Source: Azospirillum tabaci
GTDB taxonomy: Bacteria > Pseudomonadota > Alphaproteobacteria > Azospirillales > Azospirillaceae
Assembly: GCF_014596085.1 (NCBI RefSeq)
Contig: NZ_JACCJY010000029.1
Span: 1 to 64,000, forward strand
Reading direction: 5' to 3'
DNA length: 64,000 nucleotides
The position numbers were made by a program, and so were the translations under genes. This document shows positions 53,454-62,368 of the stretch, piece after piece. Every line of letters starts with the position of its first letter. Positions within the stretch are counted from its first letter, which is position 1. The notes under the pieces are model-generated. The model ran no database searches. It was not told the origin of the DNA and worked only from the letters and a program-made list of their open reading frames with translations.

Positions 53454-53845
53454 GCCAATTCCGCCTGCTGCACACGATGCTCCGGGTCTATGATCTGGAG
53501 AAGTCGCTGGACTTCTACACCCGTCTGCTCGGCATGAAGCTGCTGCGCCGCAATGACTATGAGGGTGGCCGCTTCACGCTGGCCTTCGTCGGCTACGGTG
53601 ACGAGAAGGACACCGCCGTCCTGGAACTGACCCACAACTGGGACCAGGCGGAGCCTTACGCCATCGGCACCGCCTATGGCCACATCGCGCTGGGGGTGCC
53701 GGACATCTACGCCACCTGCGAGCAGCTCGCCAAGGAAGGCGTCAAGATTCCGCGTCCGCCCGGCCCGATGAAGCACGGTAGCACCGTGATCGCGTTCATC
53801 GAGGATCCGGACGGCTACAAGGTCGAGCTGATCGAAACGAAGTAA
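53450..53845 (+). CDS. gloA: Lactoylglutathione lyase (glyoxalase I)
   Basis: 131 residues. Converts the hemithioacetal of methylglyoxal and glutathione to S-lactoylglutathione. Metal ligands align with the known enzyme: His8, Glu59, His78 and Glu126. The start overlaps lpxB (ATGA), so it is part of the lpx transcript although unrelated in pathway. Converges on the acetyltransferase gene with six bases between. Confidence 0.94.
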   Translation: MSQFRLLHTMLRVYDLEKSLDFYTRLLGMKLLRRNDYEGGRFTLAFVGYGDEKDTAVLELTHNWDQAEPYAIGTAYGHIALGVPDIYATCEQLAKEGVKIPRPPGPMKHGSTVIAFIEDPDGYKVELIETK

Positions 53846-53851
53846 ACGCCG

Positions 53852-54379
53852 TCACAGCGTCTTGTAGAAGAGGACGGTGTCGTGAAAGGCGCCGTCCGCT
53901 TCCACCGTGTAGCCGGGGATCCGCCCGGCCCTCCGCCAGCCTGTCGCCTCGTAGAAGGGTTCGCCGCTGTGGCCCTTCAATGTGTCGAGCACCAGTAAGG
54001 ACCGGCCCAGCCCGCGGGCGGTTTCCTCCACCGCCGCCATCAGACTCCGCGCGACGCCGTTCCGGCGATGGCGGGTGAAGACGAGCAGCTTCTGCACTTC
54101 GGCGCGGTGCGCTCCGTTCGGCTTGGTGCACAGCGCCAACTGCACGCTTCCCAGCAAGTCTCCCCCCGAGCCGCGGGCGATCAGCAGACGGTGCGCGCCG
54201 CTGGACAGCAGCCCGCCCACGCCGTCCCAGAAGGCTCGTTTCCAGTGAGATTCCAGCGGGGCGTGATAGCCAACCGAGGCGCCGCCGTTTACCGCATCCT
54301 CCAGGAGGGCTTCCAACTCGGTGCGCAGGCGCCCGTCATCAAGAGCGGGAATGTCGGTGATTGATAACGTCATCGTCAT
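53852..54379 (-). CDS. GNAT family N-acetyltransferase
   Basis: 175 residues. The acetyl-CoA pyrophosphate loop is seen in LLVFTRHRRNGVARSLM (R-R-N-G-V-A), with the preceding beta strand VQLALCTKPNG and the C-terminal PFYEATGWRRAG that ends most GNAT domains. Substrate unknown; the general shape is that of small-molecule acetyltransferases, including some antibiotic- or toxin-modifying ones, without specific evidence. Confidence 0.88.
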   Translation of the reverse strand: MTMTLSITDIPALDDGRLRTELEALLEDAVNGGASVGYHAPLESHWKRAFWDGVGGLLSSGAHRLLIARGSGGDLLGSVQLALCTKPNGAHRAEVQKLLVFTRHRRNGVARSLMAAVEETARGLGRSLLVLDTLKGHSGEPFYEATGWRRAGRIPGYTVEADGAFHDTVLFYKTL

Positions 54380-54461
54380 GGTTCGTGCCGGGATGGTTCT
54401 GTTCGTGCTCTAAGCCTGCCCGGTACCCCCGCAGTCCACAATTGACTTCGCGGGGCATGGG

Positions 54462-54478
54462 TGTGAGAAATCCTCACA
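54462..54478. promoter_or_regulatory. Likely LysR-type operator
   Basis: TGTGAG (54462-54467) and CTCACA (54473-54478) form a 6-bp inverted repeat with a 5-base spacer, about 30 bp before the LysR gene start. This is the usual place for autoregulation. A TTGACT at 54442 may be its -35. Confidence 0.45.
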
Positions 54479-54500
54479 GTGAAAACCGCCAGCGCCTGCG

Positions 54501-55421
54501 ATGCCGCGTCTCCCCTTCACCGCCCTGGCCGCTTTCGAAGCGGCGTCCCGACACGGCAGCATGACCCGCGCCGCCGACGAACTTGGGCTGACCCACGGGG
54601 CGGTCAGCCGTCAGGTGGGGGATCTGGAGAAGCGGCTGAAGGTCCGCCTGTTCGACCGTACCCCGCAGGGGCTTCACCCGACCGACGCCGGACGCGACCT
54701 CGCGCAGGCCTGCACCGCCGGACTTGGGCGCGTTCAGGAAAGTTGGGACCGCATCGCCGGCAGCGGGCCGGAACGCCTGCGCATCGCCGCGCCTCGGACC
54801 TGGGCGGCCCTGTGGCTGGTGCCGCGTCTGGGGCGCTTCCTGGAGGGCTGGCCGGATCTGCGCCTGGACATCGAGGGGGGCAACACCGACCGCGCGTCGG
54901 AGGCCGAGGCGGGCTGGGCGGTGATCCGCTATGCGCGCGGGGGCGATCCCGATCCCGCGGGGGCGCTTCTGTCGGAAGAGCCGCTGTTTCCGGTCTGTGC
55001 ACCGTCGCTGGCCGAACGGCTGTCCGGCCCGGCCGACCTGTCCCGCCAGACGCTGCTGCATTATCAGGCGTCCCCGGATTGGAGCCTGTGGCGCGCCGGC
55101 TGCGGGTTGGACCTGGACGGAGGGCGCAGCCTGAGCTTTTCGGAATCGGTCATGGTGATCCAGGCGGCCATGGCCGGGCAGGGGATCGCGCTGGGGCGCC
55201 CGTCGCTGGTGCTGGAGGCGCTGGAGGCTGGACGGCTTGTCTGCCCCTTCGGACCGGCGGTGCCCTGCGGCGACCGCTACGTGTTGACGGCCCCGGCCGA
55301 AGGGCGTGGGCGCGGCGTGCTCCGCGCCTTCCGGCACTGGCTGTTGGAGGAGGCCGCTGCCGATCAGGCGCGGCTGGAACGGCTCGGCGTGCCGCTTCCG
55401 AACGGTCGTGCTGGCGCCTGA
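54501..55421 (+). CDS. LysR-family transcriptional regulator (GcvA-like)
   Basis: 306 residues. Winged HTH at about 5-65 (ALAAFEAASRHGSMTRAADE then HGAVSRQVGDLEKRL), followed by a periplasmic-binding-protein-like effector domain. The style (LPRLGRFL, GWAVIRYARGG, late GDRYVLTAP) is that of GcvA-type regulators. Divergent from the acetyltransferase and 56 bp before the GST gene, which may be its target. Confidence 0.9.
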   Translation: MPRLPFTALAAFEAASRHGSMTRAADELGLTHGAVSRQVGDLEKRLKVRLFDRTPQGLHPTDAGRDLAQACTAGLGRVQESWDRIAGSGPERLRIAAPRTWAALWLVPRLGRFLEGWPDLRLDIEGGNTDRASEAEAGWAVIRYARGGDPDPAGALLSEEPLFPVCAPSLAERLSGPADLSRQTLLHYQASPDWSLWRAGCGLDLDGGRSLSFSESVMVIQAAMAGQGIALGRPSLVLEALEAGRLVCPFGPAVPCGDRYVLTAPAEGRGRGVLRAFRHWLLEEAAADQARLERLGVPLPNGRAGA

Positions 55422-55477
55422 CTCCGTTTCGTGGTTGTATCCGCCATCGGATGGATTTGGAGCGGAGACACGCCCCC

Positions 55478-56086
55478 ATGCTGCGCCTTTACGACAACCT
55501 GTCTTCCGGAAACGGCTACAAGTGTCGGCTGCTGCTGCACAAGCTCGGCACCCCTTATGAGCGGATCGAACTGGACATCGACCGGGCGGAAACCCGCACA
55601 CCGGAGTTTCTGGCAAGAAACCCGAACGGGCGCATTCCGACGCTGCAACTGGAGGACGGCAGCCATCTGCCGGAATCCAACGCGATCCTCTGGTATCTGG
55701 CGGAGGGCACGCCCTATCTGCCCGACGATCGGGAGGGACGCGCGCGGGTTCTGCAATGGATGTTCTTCGAGCAGTACAGCCACGAACCGAACATCGCGAC
55801 CGTGCGCTTCTGGATCACGCACCATGTGGAGATGACGGAGGAACGCAAGCTGGGGCTGGTGACCAAGCGCCGGCTCGGCTACGACGCGCTGGGCGTCATG
55901 GAAGGCCATCTGGCGGAGCGTCGCTTCTTCGTGGGCGACCAATTCAGCATCGCCGACATCGCGCTCTACGCCTACACGCATGTGGCGGAGGAGGGTGGCT
56001 TCGACCTGTCCGGCTATCCGGCGGTGCGCGCATGGATGGAGCGTGTGGCGGCGGAAGGGCCGCACATCCCCATCACCCAAGGCTGA
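55478..56086 (+). CDS. Glutathione S-transferase family protein
   Basis: 202 residues. N-terminal thioredoxin-like domain with the glutathione motif NPNGRIPTLQLEDGSHLPES, in which cis-Pro and ES are conserved, and an all-helical C-terminal domain with FVGDQFSIADIALYAYTHVA, the N-capping box region. Probably cytoplasmic detoxification; substrate unknown. Follows the LysR gene in the same direction. Confidence 0.92.
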   Translation: MLRLYDNLSSGNGYKCRLLLHKLGTPYERIELDIDRAETRTPEFLARNPNGRIPTLQLEDGSHLPESNAILWYLAEGTPYLPDDREGRARVLQWMFFEQYSHEPNIATVRFWITHHVEMTEERKLGLVTKRRLGYDALGVMEGHLAERRFFVGDQFSIADIALYAYTHVAEEGGFDLSGYPAVRAWMERVAAEGPHIPITQG

Positions 56087-56090
56087 CAGA

Positions 56091-56289
56091 TCAGATCAGC
56101 ACCACCGCGGCGATCATCGCCACAATCACCGCATAGAAGACGATGCGGCGCAGCCGCCGCGACAGCGGCGGCTTGTTGTCGTTCGCGGCCGGCAGGCCCA
56201 GACGGGCGCGCCGTGCCGGAACGATGGACGCGGCCGGGCTTCGGGCGGCTCCGTCGGAGCCGCCCGTCCCGATGTGCGCTGTTGGCCGG

Positions 56290-56297
<8 letters not shown>
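56091..56297 (-). CDS. Small single-helix membrane protein (uncertain)
   Basis: 68 residues from a GTG that overlaps the last eight bases of gltA. The C-terminal 17 residues (IVFYAVIVAMIAAVVLI) are a clear membrane helix, preceded by basic RRLRR and by AANDNKPP, a phrase I associate with small alphaproteobacterial proteins. Against it: the first part runs through a strong GC-rich hairpin, and the only start is GTG. Possibly a small membrane peptide translated from the end of the gltA message. Confidence 0.4.
56242..56266 (-). terminator. GC-rich hairpin after gltA
   Basis: An 11-bp perfect stem with 3-base loop (56242-56252 with 56256-56266) lies 24 bases past the gltA stop. There is no T-run, so it may be a weak or Rho-aided terminator, or a 3' stability element. 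Confidence 0.4.
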
Positions 56298-57603
<1,306 letters not shown>

Positions 57604-57658
57604 CTCGGCACGTCCTTATCTTTAGGGTTGGGGCTTAACGCCCTTTTCGAATGCGCGC

Positions 57659-57687
57659 AGCATAGTTCTATGCCGGGCGGATATCAA
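57659..57687 (-). promoter_or_regulatory. Promoter of gltA with palindromic operator
   Basis: On the minus strand TTGATA (57687-57682), 17-bp spacer and TATGCT (57664-57659). GCATAG-TT-CTATGC (57660-57673) is a palindrome that covers the -10 box, so a repressor or activator could act here. Confidence 0.55.
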
Positions 57688-57697
57688 CGCACGGAAG

Positions 57698-59110
57698 TTA
57701 TCCCCGTGCTGCAGTTGCGGCATCCTTCATCCGGGCCAGCGTTTCCGCGCGGCCGAGGATCTCGGCCACCTCGAAGATGGGCGGCGACACGGTGGAACCG
57801 GTGAGCGCGGCGCGCAGCGGTTGGGCGATCTTGCCCAGCTTCTCACCCCGCTCCTCGGCGAAGGCGCGCACCAGCCCTTCCAGGGCGGCGGCGGTGAAGT
57901 CCGCCTCGGCCTCGAAGCGGGCGGCGAGGTCGGTCAGGACGCCGCGGCCCTTCTCGTCCAACAGAGCGGCGGCCTTCTCATCCATCGCCAGCGGACGGGC
58001 GGCGAGGTAGAAGCGGGCGCTCTGGGCGAGGTCGACCACGGTGCGGGCGCGCTGCTTCAGCCCGTTCATGGCGCGGGTCAGCAGATCGCGCTCCGACTCG
58101 GTCAGCGCGCGGCCAAGCTCGGCCTCCAGGCGCGGAGCGGCCAGACCCACGAGGCGGGCGTCGTCGGCCTGCCGCATGTAGTGGGCGTTCAGATTCTCCA
58201 GCTTGGCGAAGTCGAAGCGCGAGGGGGAGCGCCCGATGCCCTCCAGGTTGAACCACTCCACGGCCTGTTCGGTCGAGATGATCTCGTCGTCGCCATGCGC
58301 CCAGCCGAGCCGCAGCAGGTAGTTGCGGATCGCCTCCGGCAGGTAGCCCATGTCGCGGTAGGCGTCGACGCCCAGCGCGCCGTGACGCTTCGACAGCTTG
58401 GCGCCGTCCGGACCGTGGATCAGCGGGATGTGGCCGAACTCCGGCAGGTCCCAGCCCATGGCGTTGTAGATCTGGATCTGGCGGAAGGTGTTGGTCAGAT
58501 GATCGTCGCCGCGGATGACGTGGGTCACGCCCATGTCATGGTCGTCCACCACCACCGCCAGCAGATAGGTCGGGGTGCCGTCGGCGCGCAGCAGGATCAG
58601 GTCGTCGAGCTGGGCGTTCTGAACCGTCACCTCGCCCTGGACGCGGTCCTTTAGGACCGTCTCGCCCTCCTGCGGCGCCTTCAGGCGGATCACCGGCTTC
58701 ACGCCGGCGGGCGCCTCCGACGGATCGCGGTCGCGCCAGCGCCCGTCGTAGCGCACCGGCTGGCCCGCGGCCTTCTGGGCGGCGCGCATCTCCTCCAGCT
58801 CCTCGGGGCTCGCGTAGCAGTAATAGGCGCGGCCTGCGGCCAGCATCTGCTGCGCCACCTCGGCGTGGCGATCCTTGCGGGCAAACTGGCTGACCGCGTC
58901 GCCGTCCCAGTCGAGGCCGAGCCAGGATAGGCCGTCGAGGATGGCGTCCACCGCGGCGTCCGTCGAGCGCTGGCGGTCGGTGTCCTCGATGCGCAACAGG
59001 TACGTGCCGCCGTTGCGTCGGGCGTACAGCCAGTTGAACAGCGCGGTGCGGGCACCGCCGATGTGGAGAAAGCCGGTGGGCGACGGGGCAAAACGGGTGA
59101 CGACGGTCAT
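57698..59110 (-). CDS. gltX: Glutamate-tRNA ligase
   Basis: 470 residues, class I synthetase. FLHIGGART (HIGH, about 15-23) and KLSKRHG (KMSKS) are intact, and the C-terminal helical anticodon-binding domain is present. Alphaproteobacteria often have two such genes, one of which charges tRNA-Gln for later amidation; this copy cannot be assigned to one role from sequence alone. Confidence 0.96.
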   Translation of the reverse strand: MTVVTRFAPSPTGFLHIGGARTALFNWLYARRNGGTYLLRIEDTDRQRSTDAAVDAILDGLSWLGLDWDGDAVSQFARKDRHAEVAQQMLAAGRAYYCYASPEELEEMRAAQKAAGQPVRYDGRWRDRDPSEAPAGVKPVIRLKAPQEGETVLKDRVQGEVTVQNAQLDDLILLRADGTPTYLLAVVVDDHDMGVTHVIRGDDHLTNTFRQIQIYNAMGWDLPEFGHIPLIHGPDGAKLSKRHGALGVDAYRDMGYLPEAIRNYLLRLGWAHGDDEIISTEQAVEWFNLEGIGRSPSRFDFAKLENLNAHYMRQADDARLVGLAAPRLEAELGRALTESERDLLTRAMNGLKQRARTVVDLAQSARFYLAARPLAMDEKAAALLDEKGRGVLTDLAARFEAEADFTAAALEGLVRAFAEERGEKLGKIAQPLRAALTGSTVSPPIFEVAEILGRAETLARMKDAATAARG

Positions 59111-59250
59111 GGGTGGCTCAATTCCGGGTTCAGCGCTGCTACAGTGCTGCGGCGGCCGTGCTGCGGCGGCTGCGGTGCGACTGCGGTGGTGCGGTGGTGT
59201 AACACATTAACGGCGCCGGAGGCATTTGCCTTGCGCGCATAGGCGACAGT

Positions 59251-61452
59251 ATGGCCCACGGGGTTGAAGAGGGCTTGGCCGGAGGTTTGGCGGCGGAGGA
59301 GGGCGATGCCGGTCCTGTCCGTCGCGGCGTCGCCGCGCGCCTTTCCGCGGCGGCGGTGGAGTGCCTCGCTGCGGAGCGGGACCGCTGGGCGCTGTGGCTT
59401 CCGGTGGGGACCGGGGCGGGCGTGACGCTGTATTTCGGCCTGCCGACCGAGCCGCCGCTCTGGCTGGGGCCGGGTGTTGCGGTCGGTTGCCTGCCTTTGC
59501 TGTGGCTGGCGCGGCGGCGTCTGGCGCCGCTCGTCCTGCTGCTGGGGGTGCTGAGCGTCGCTCTGGGTTTCGCCGCGGCGCAACTCCACAGCGTGGCGGC
59601 GATGGCACCGATGCTGACGCGGGAACTCGGACCGGTGCACCTGACCGGGCGGGTGCTGGCGGTCGAGCGGCAACCCACCGGCACGCGGCTGATGATCGGG
59701 GAACCGACGGTGGACCGGCTGGCCCCGGAGGCGACGCCGGCGCGGGTCCGATTGCATCTGCCGACCAAGGTGACTCCGCCGGAGGCCGGGACGGTGGTCC
59801 GGTTGCGCGCCATGCTCCACCCGCCGGCCGCTCCGGCGGAGCCGGGGGCGTTCGACCTGCAGCGGCGCGCCTATTTCGAAGGCTTCGGCGCGGTCGGCTT
59901 CGTCATCGGCGTTCCCGTGGCGCAGGAAGCACCACCGCCCGACGGCTGGCGCCGGGTGACGGTGGCGTTCGAGCAGGCCCGCGCCGCCATCGCCGAGCGG
60001 GTCCGCGCCGTCGTGGCCGACTCCGCGGAGGCCAGCGTCACCGCCGCCTTGCTGAACGGCGATGCGGCGGCGATTCCCGAACCTATGATGGACGCCTTCC
60101 GCGACAGCGGCCTGGCGCATCTTCTGTCGATTTCCGGCCTGCATGTGGGCATCGCCGCGGGGATCGTCTTCTGGGTCGTGCGGGCGCTGCTGGCGCTGCT
60201 TCCCTGGGTGGCGCTGCGCTGGCCTATCAAGAAGATCGCGGCGCTCGCCGGCATCCTGTCGGCCATCCTCTACACGCTGCTGGTGGGAGCGCCATTGCCG
60301 ACGCTGCGGTCGGTGCTGATGACCGGCCTCGTCATGGGGGCGGTCATCGCCGACCGGTCTCCGATCAGCATGCGGCTGGTCGCCTTCGCCGGCCTCGTCA
60401 CCGTCCTCTACGACCCGGAGGGGATGCTGGGGCCGAGCTTCCAGATGTCCTTCGCGGCGGTCGTCGCCCTGATCGCCGCCTTCGAACGGTTCACGCCCTG
60501 GGCGGTGCGCCGGCGGCGGGAGATGGGCTGGCTCGGCAAGGGAGCGATGACGCTGGGCGGCATCGCCTTTTCCAGCGTGGTAGCGACGGTCGCGACGACG
60601 CCCTACGGGCTCTACCATTTCCAGCAGGTCGCCTTTTACGGGGTGCTGTCCAACATGGTGGCGATCCCCATCACGACGGTGTGGATCATGCCCTTCAGCC
60701 TGCTGTCCTACCTGCTGCTGCCCTTCGGGCTGGAAGGGCCGGCGGTGACGGCGATGAGCTGGGGCGTCCGGCTGGTCATCGAGACGGCGGAGCGGACCGC
60801 GGCGCTGCCCGGAGCGACGGCGTTCCTGCCGGTCATGCCGGACGCCGCCATCGCGGCGGTCACGCTGGGCGGGCTGTGGCTGGTCATCTGGACAAGGCGC
60901 TGGCGCTGGCTGGGGCTGGTGGCCTTGGCCGGCGGGCTGGTCGCCCCGGCCGTCGCGCCGCGGCCCGACATTCTGGTGTCGGAGGACGGGAAACTGATGG
61001 CCGTGCGCGGCGCGGAGGGGATTCTCAGCCTGTCCGCCGCCAGCGACGGGCGGGTGGCCGACAGTTGGCGGCGGCGCGACGGCATGGAGAAGCCGGGGGA
61101 CAAGGCCGGTCAGGATGTCTGGCCGCTCGCCGGGGTCAGCCTGGACGGACGGCTGCGCTGCGACGCCCTGGGATGCGTTTACCGCGCGCAGGGGAAGACG
61201 GTGGCGCTGCTGCGCCAACCGGATGCCTTGCCGGAGGATTGCGCGGTGGCCGATGCGGTGGTGATCGCGGTCCCGTCGCGCGGGTGCCGGGCGCCGCTGG
61301 TCATCGACCGTTGGGAACTGCGGCGGGAGGGCGCGCAGGCGCTTTACCTGTCGGACAAGGGCATCCGGGTGGAAAGCGTGCGCGGTCGGCGCGGCGACCG
61401 CCCGTGGACGATGGGAGGAAAGGTATCCGATGGAAAGCCCGGGGCGCGCTGA
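59251..61452 (+). CDS. ComEC/Rec2 family protein
   Basis: 733 residues. N-terminal DUF4131-like region with two helices and an OB-like domain (about 105-230, LTGRVLAVERQPTGTRLMIG), then the Competence membrane domain (about 250-545) with LLSISGLHVGIAAG and PLPTLRSVLMTG. The C-terminal 190 residues keep a beta-lactamase-like beginning (DILVSEDGKLMAVRG), but the HxHxDH metal motif of typical ComEC nuclease domains is absent. DNA-uptake channel by family; whether this bacterium is naturally transformable is unknown. Confidence 0.9.
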   Translation: MAHGVEEGLAGGLAAEEGDAGPVRRGVAARLSAAAVECLAAERDRWALWLPVGTGAGVTLYFGLPTEPPLWLGPGVAVGCLPLLWLARRRLAPLVLLLGVLSVALGFAAAQLHSVAAMAPMLTRELGPVHLTGRVLAVERQPTGTRLMIGEPTVDRLAPEATPARVRLHLPTKVTPPEAGTVVRLRAMLHPPAAPAEPGAFDLQRRAYFEGFGAVGFVIGVPVAQEAPPPDGWRRVTVAFEQARAAIAERVRAVVADSAEASVTAALLNGDAAAIPEPMMDAFRDSGLAHLLSISGLHVGIAAGIVFWVVRALLALLPWVALRWPIKKIAALAGILSAILYTLLVGAPLPTLRSVLMTGLVMGAVIADRSPISMRLVAFAGLVTVLYDPEGMLGPSFQMSFAAVVALIAAFERFTPWAVRRRREMGWLGKGAMTLGGIAFSSVVATVATTPYGLYHFQQVAFYGVLSNMVAIPITTVWIMPFSLLSYLLLPFGLEGPAVTAMSWGVRLVIETAERTAALPGATAFLPVMPDAAIAAVTLGGLWLVIWTRRWRWLGLVALAGGLVAPAVAPRPDILVSEDGKLMAVRGAEGILSLSAASDGRVADSWRRRDGMEKPGDKAGQDVWPLAGVSLDGRLRCDALGCVYRAQGKTVALLRQPDALPEDCAVADAVVIAVPSRGCRAPLVIDRWELRREGAQALYLSDKGIRVESVRGRRGDRPWTMGGKVSDGKPGAR

Positions 61453-61465
61453 GCCGCCGCCCCGG
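61439..61465. terminator. Hairpin between convergent comEC-like gene and lexA
   Basis: CCGGGGCG (61439-61446) pairs with CGCCCCGG (61458-61465), overlapping the stop of the rightward gene. No T-run. It may serve both convergent genes weakly. Confidence 0.3.
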
Positions 61466-61477
61466 AGCATCCTACCG

Positions 61478-62176
61478 TCAGTACTTCCGCACCAGACCGA
61501 CGAGGCGGCCCTGCACCCGAACGCGGTCGGCGCCGAAGATGCGGGTCTCGTAGGCGGCGTTGGCCGGTTCGAGCGCGACGGTGTTGCCCTTGCGGCGCAG
61601 GCGCTTCAGCGTGACCTCGGCGTCGTCGACCAGGGCGACGACGATGGAGCCGTTCTCCGCACTGTCGCAGCGCTGGATGACCACCGTGTCGTGGTCGAGG
61701 ATGCCGGCCTCCACCATGGAATCGCCGGCGACCTCAAGCGCGTAATGGTCACCCATGCCGAGCATGGCGGCGGGAATGTCCACGAAGGCGGAACCGTCGC
61801 GCAGCGCCTCGATGGGCGTGCCCGCGGCGATCCGGCCGTAGAGCGGAAGCTGGACCGATTCCGACGCCGGGTTCGCCTCCCGCCCCGCGAAGTTGAAGTC
61901 GCCCTTGATGACGTTGGGCTGGAACTTGGCGCGCGGCGGCCGGGCGCGGGCGGTTTCCAGCCCCTCCGGCAGGCGCAGCACCTCCAGCGCGCGGGCGCGG
62001 TGGGGCAGGCGGCGGATGAAGCCGCGCTCTTCCAGCCCCGTGATGAGGCGGTGGATGCCCGACTTGGACTTCAGGTTGAGAGCGTCCTTCATTTCGTCGA
62101 AGGAAGGGGACACACCGCCCTGCCCAAGCCGCTCGTTGATGAAAAGCAGCAATTCATGCTGCTTGCGCGTGAGCAT
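61478..62176 (-). CDS. lexA: LexA repressor
   Basis: 232 residues, SOS regulator. The winged HTH is in the first 70 residues (SFDEMKDALNLKSKSGIHRL). The self-cleavage site Ala118-Gly119 (RIAAGTP) and catalytic dyad Ser153 (GDSM) with Lys191 (VTLKR) are all present, so it should respond to RecA. GGGAGG precedes the ATG. Triple GAAC half-sites upstream point to autoregulation. Confidence 0.97.
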   Translation of the reverse strand: MLTRKQHELLLFINERLGQGGVSPSFDEMKDALNLKSKSGIHRLITGLEERGFIRRLPHRARALEVLRLPEGLETARARPPRAKFQPNVIKGDFNFAGREANPASESVQLPLYGRIAAGTPIEALRDGSAFVDIPAAMLGMGDHYALEVAGDSMVEAGILDHDTVVIQRCDSAENGSIVVALVDDAEVTLKRLRRKGNTVALEPANAAYETRIFGADRVRVQGRLVGLVRKY

Positions 62177-62224
62177 TTGTGCCTCCCGACCGGTTCCGCA
62201 CTAGATATGGAACAAAAGCAAAAC

Positions 62225-62249
62225 GTTCCCTTATGTTCTAGTTTGGTTC
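62225..62249 (-). promoter_or_regulatory. SOS box of lexA
   Basis: GTTC at 62235-62238 and 62246-62249 are separated by seven bases, the exact alphaproteobacterial SOS consensus GTTC-N7-GTTC. A third GTTC at 62225-62228 lies six bases further, giving three half-sites in a row 50-75 bp before the lexA start. Confidence 0.8.
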
Positions 62250-62307
62250 TTAACCCCCGTCAAGCCCTACGGATGAAATCATTCGCAAATCGACGGACAG
62301 GACTCCC

Positions 62308-62355
62308 AAAGGGATCGCCAAAGGGATCGCCAAAGGGATCGCCAAAGGGATCGGT
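62308..62355. repeat. 12-bp tandem repeat upstream of lexA
   Basis: AAAGGGATCGCC is repeated three times exactly (62308-62343) with a fourth copy differing at its last two bases (to 62355), between the end of moeA and the lexA operator. Confidence 0.9.
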
Positions 62356-62368
62356 GGTGCGGAAGGGA

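Noticed and set aside
62308..62355. The 12-bp repeats as a CRISPR array
   Set aside because: Units are directly abutting with no spacers and far too short; no cas genes are present.
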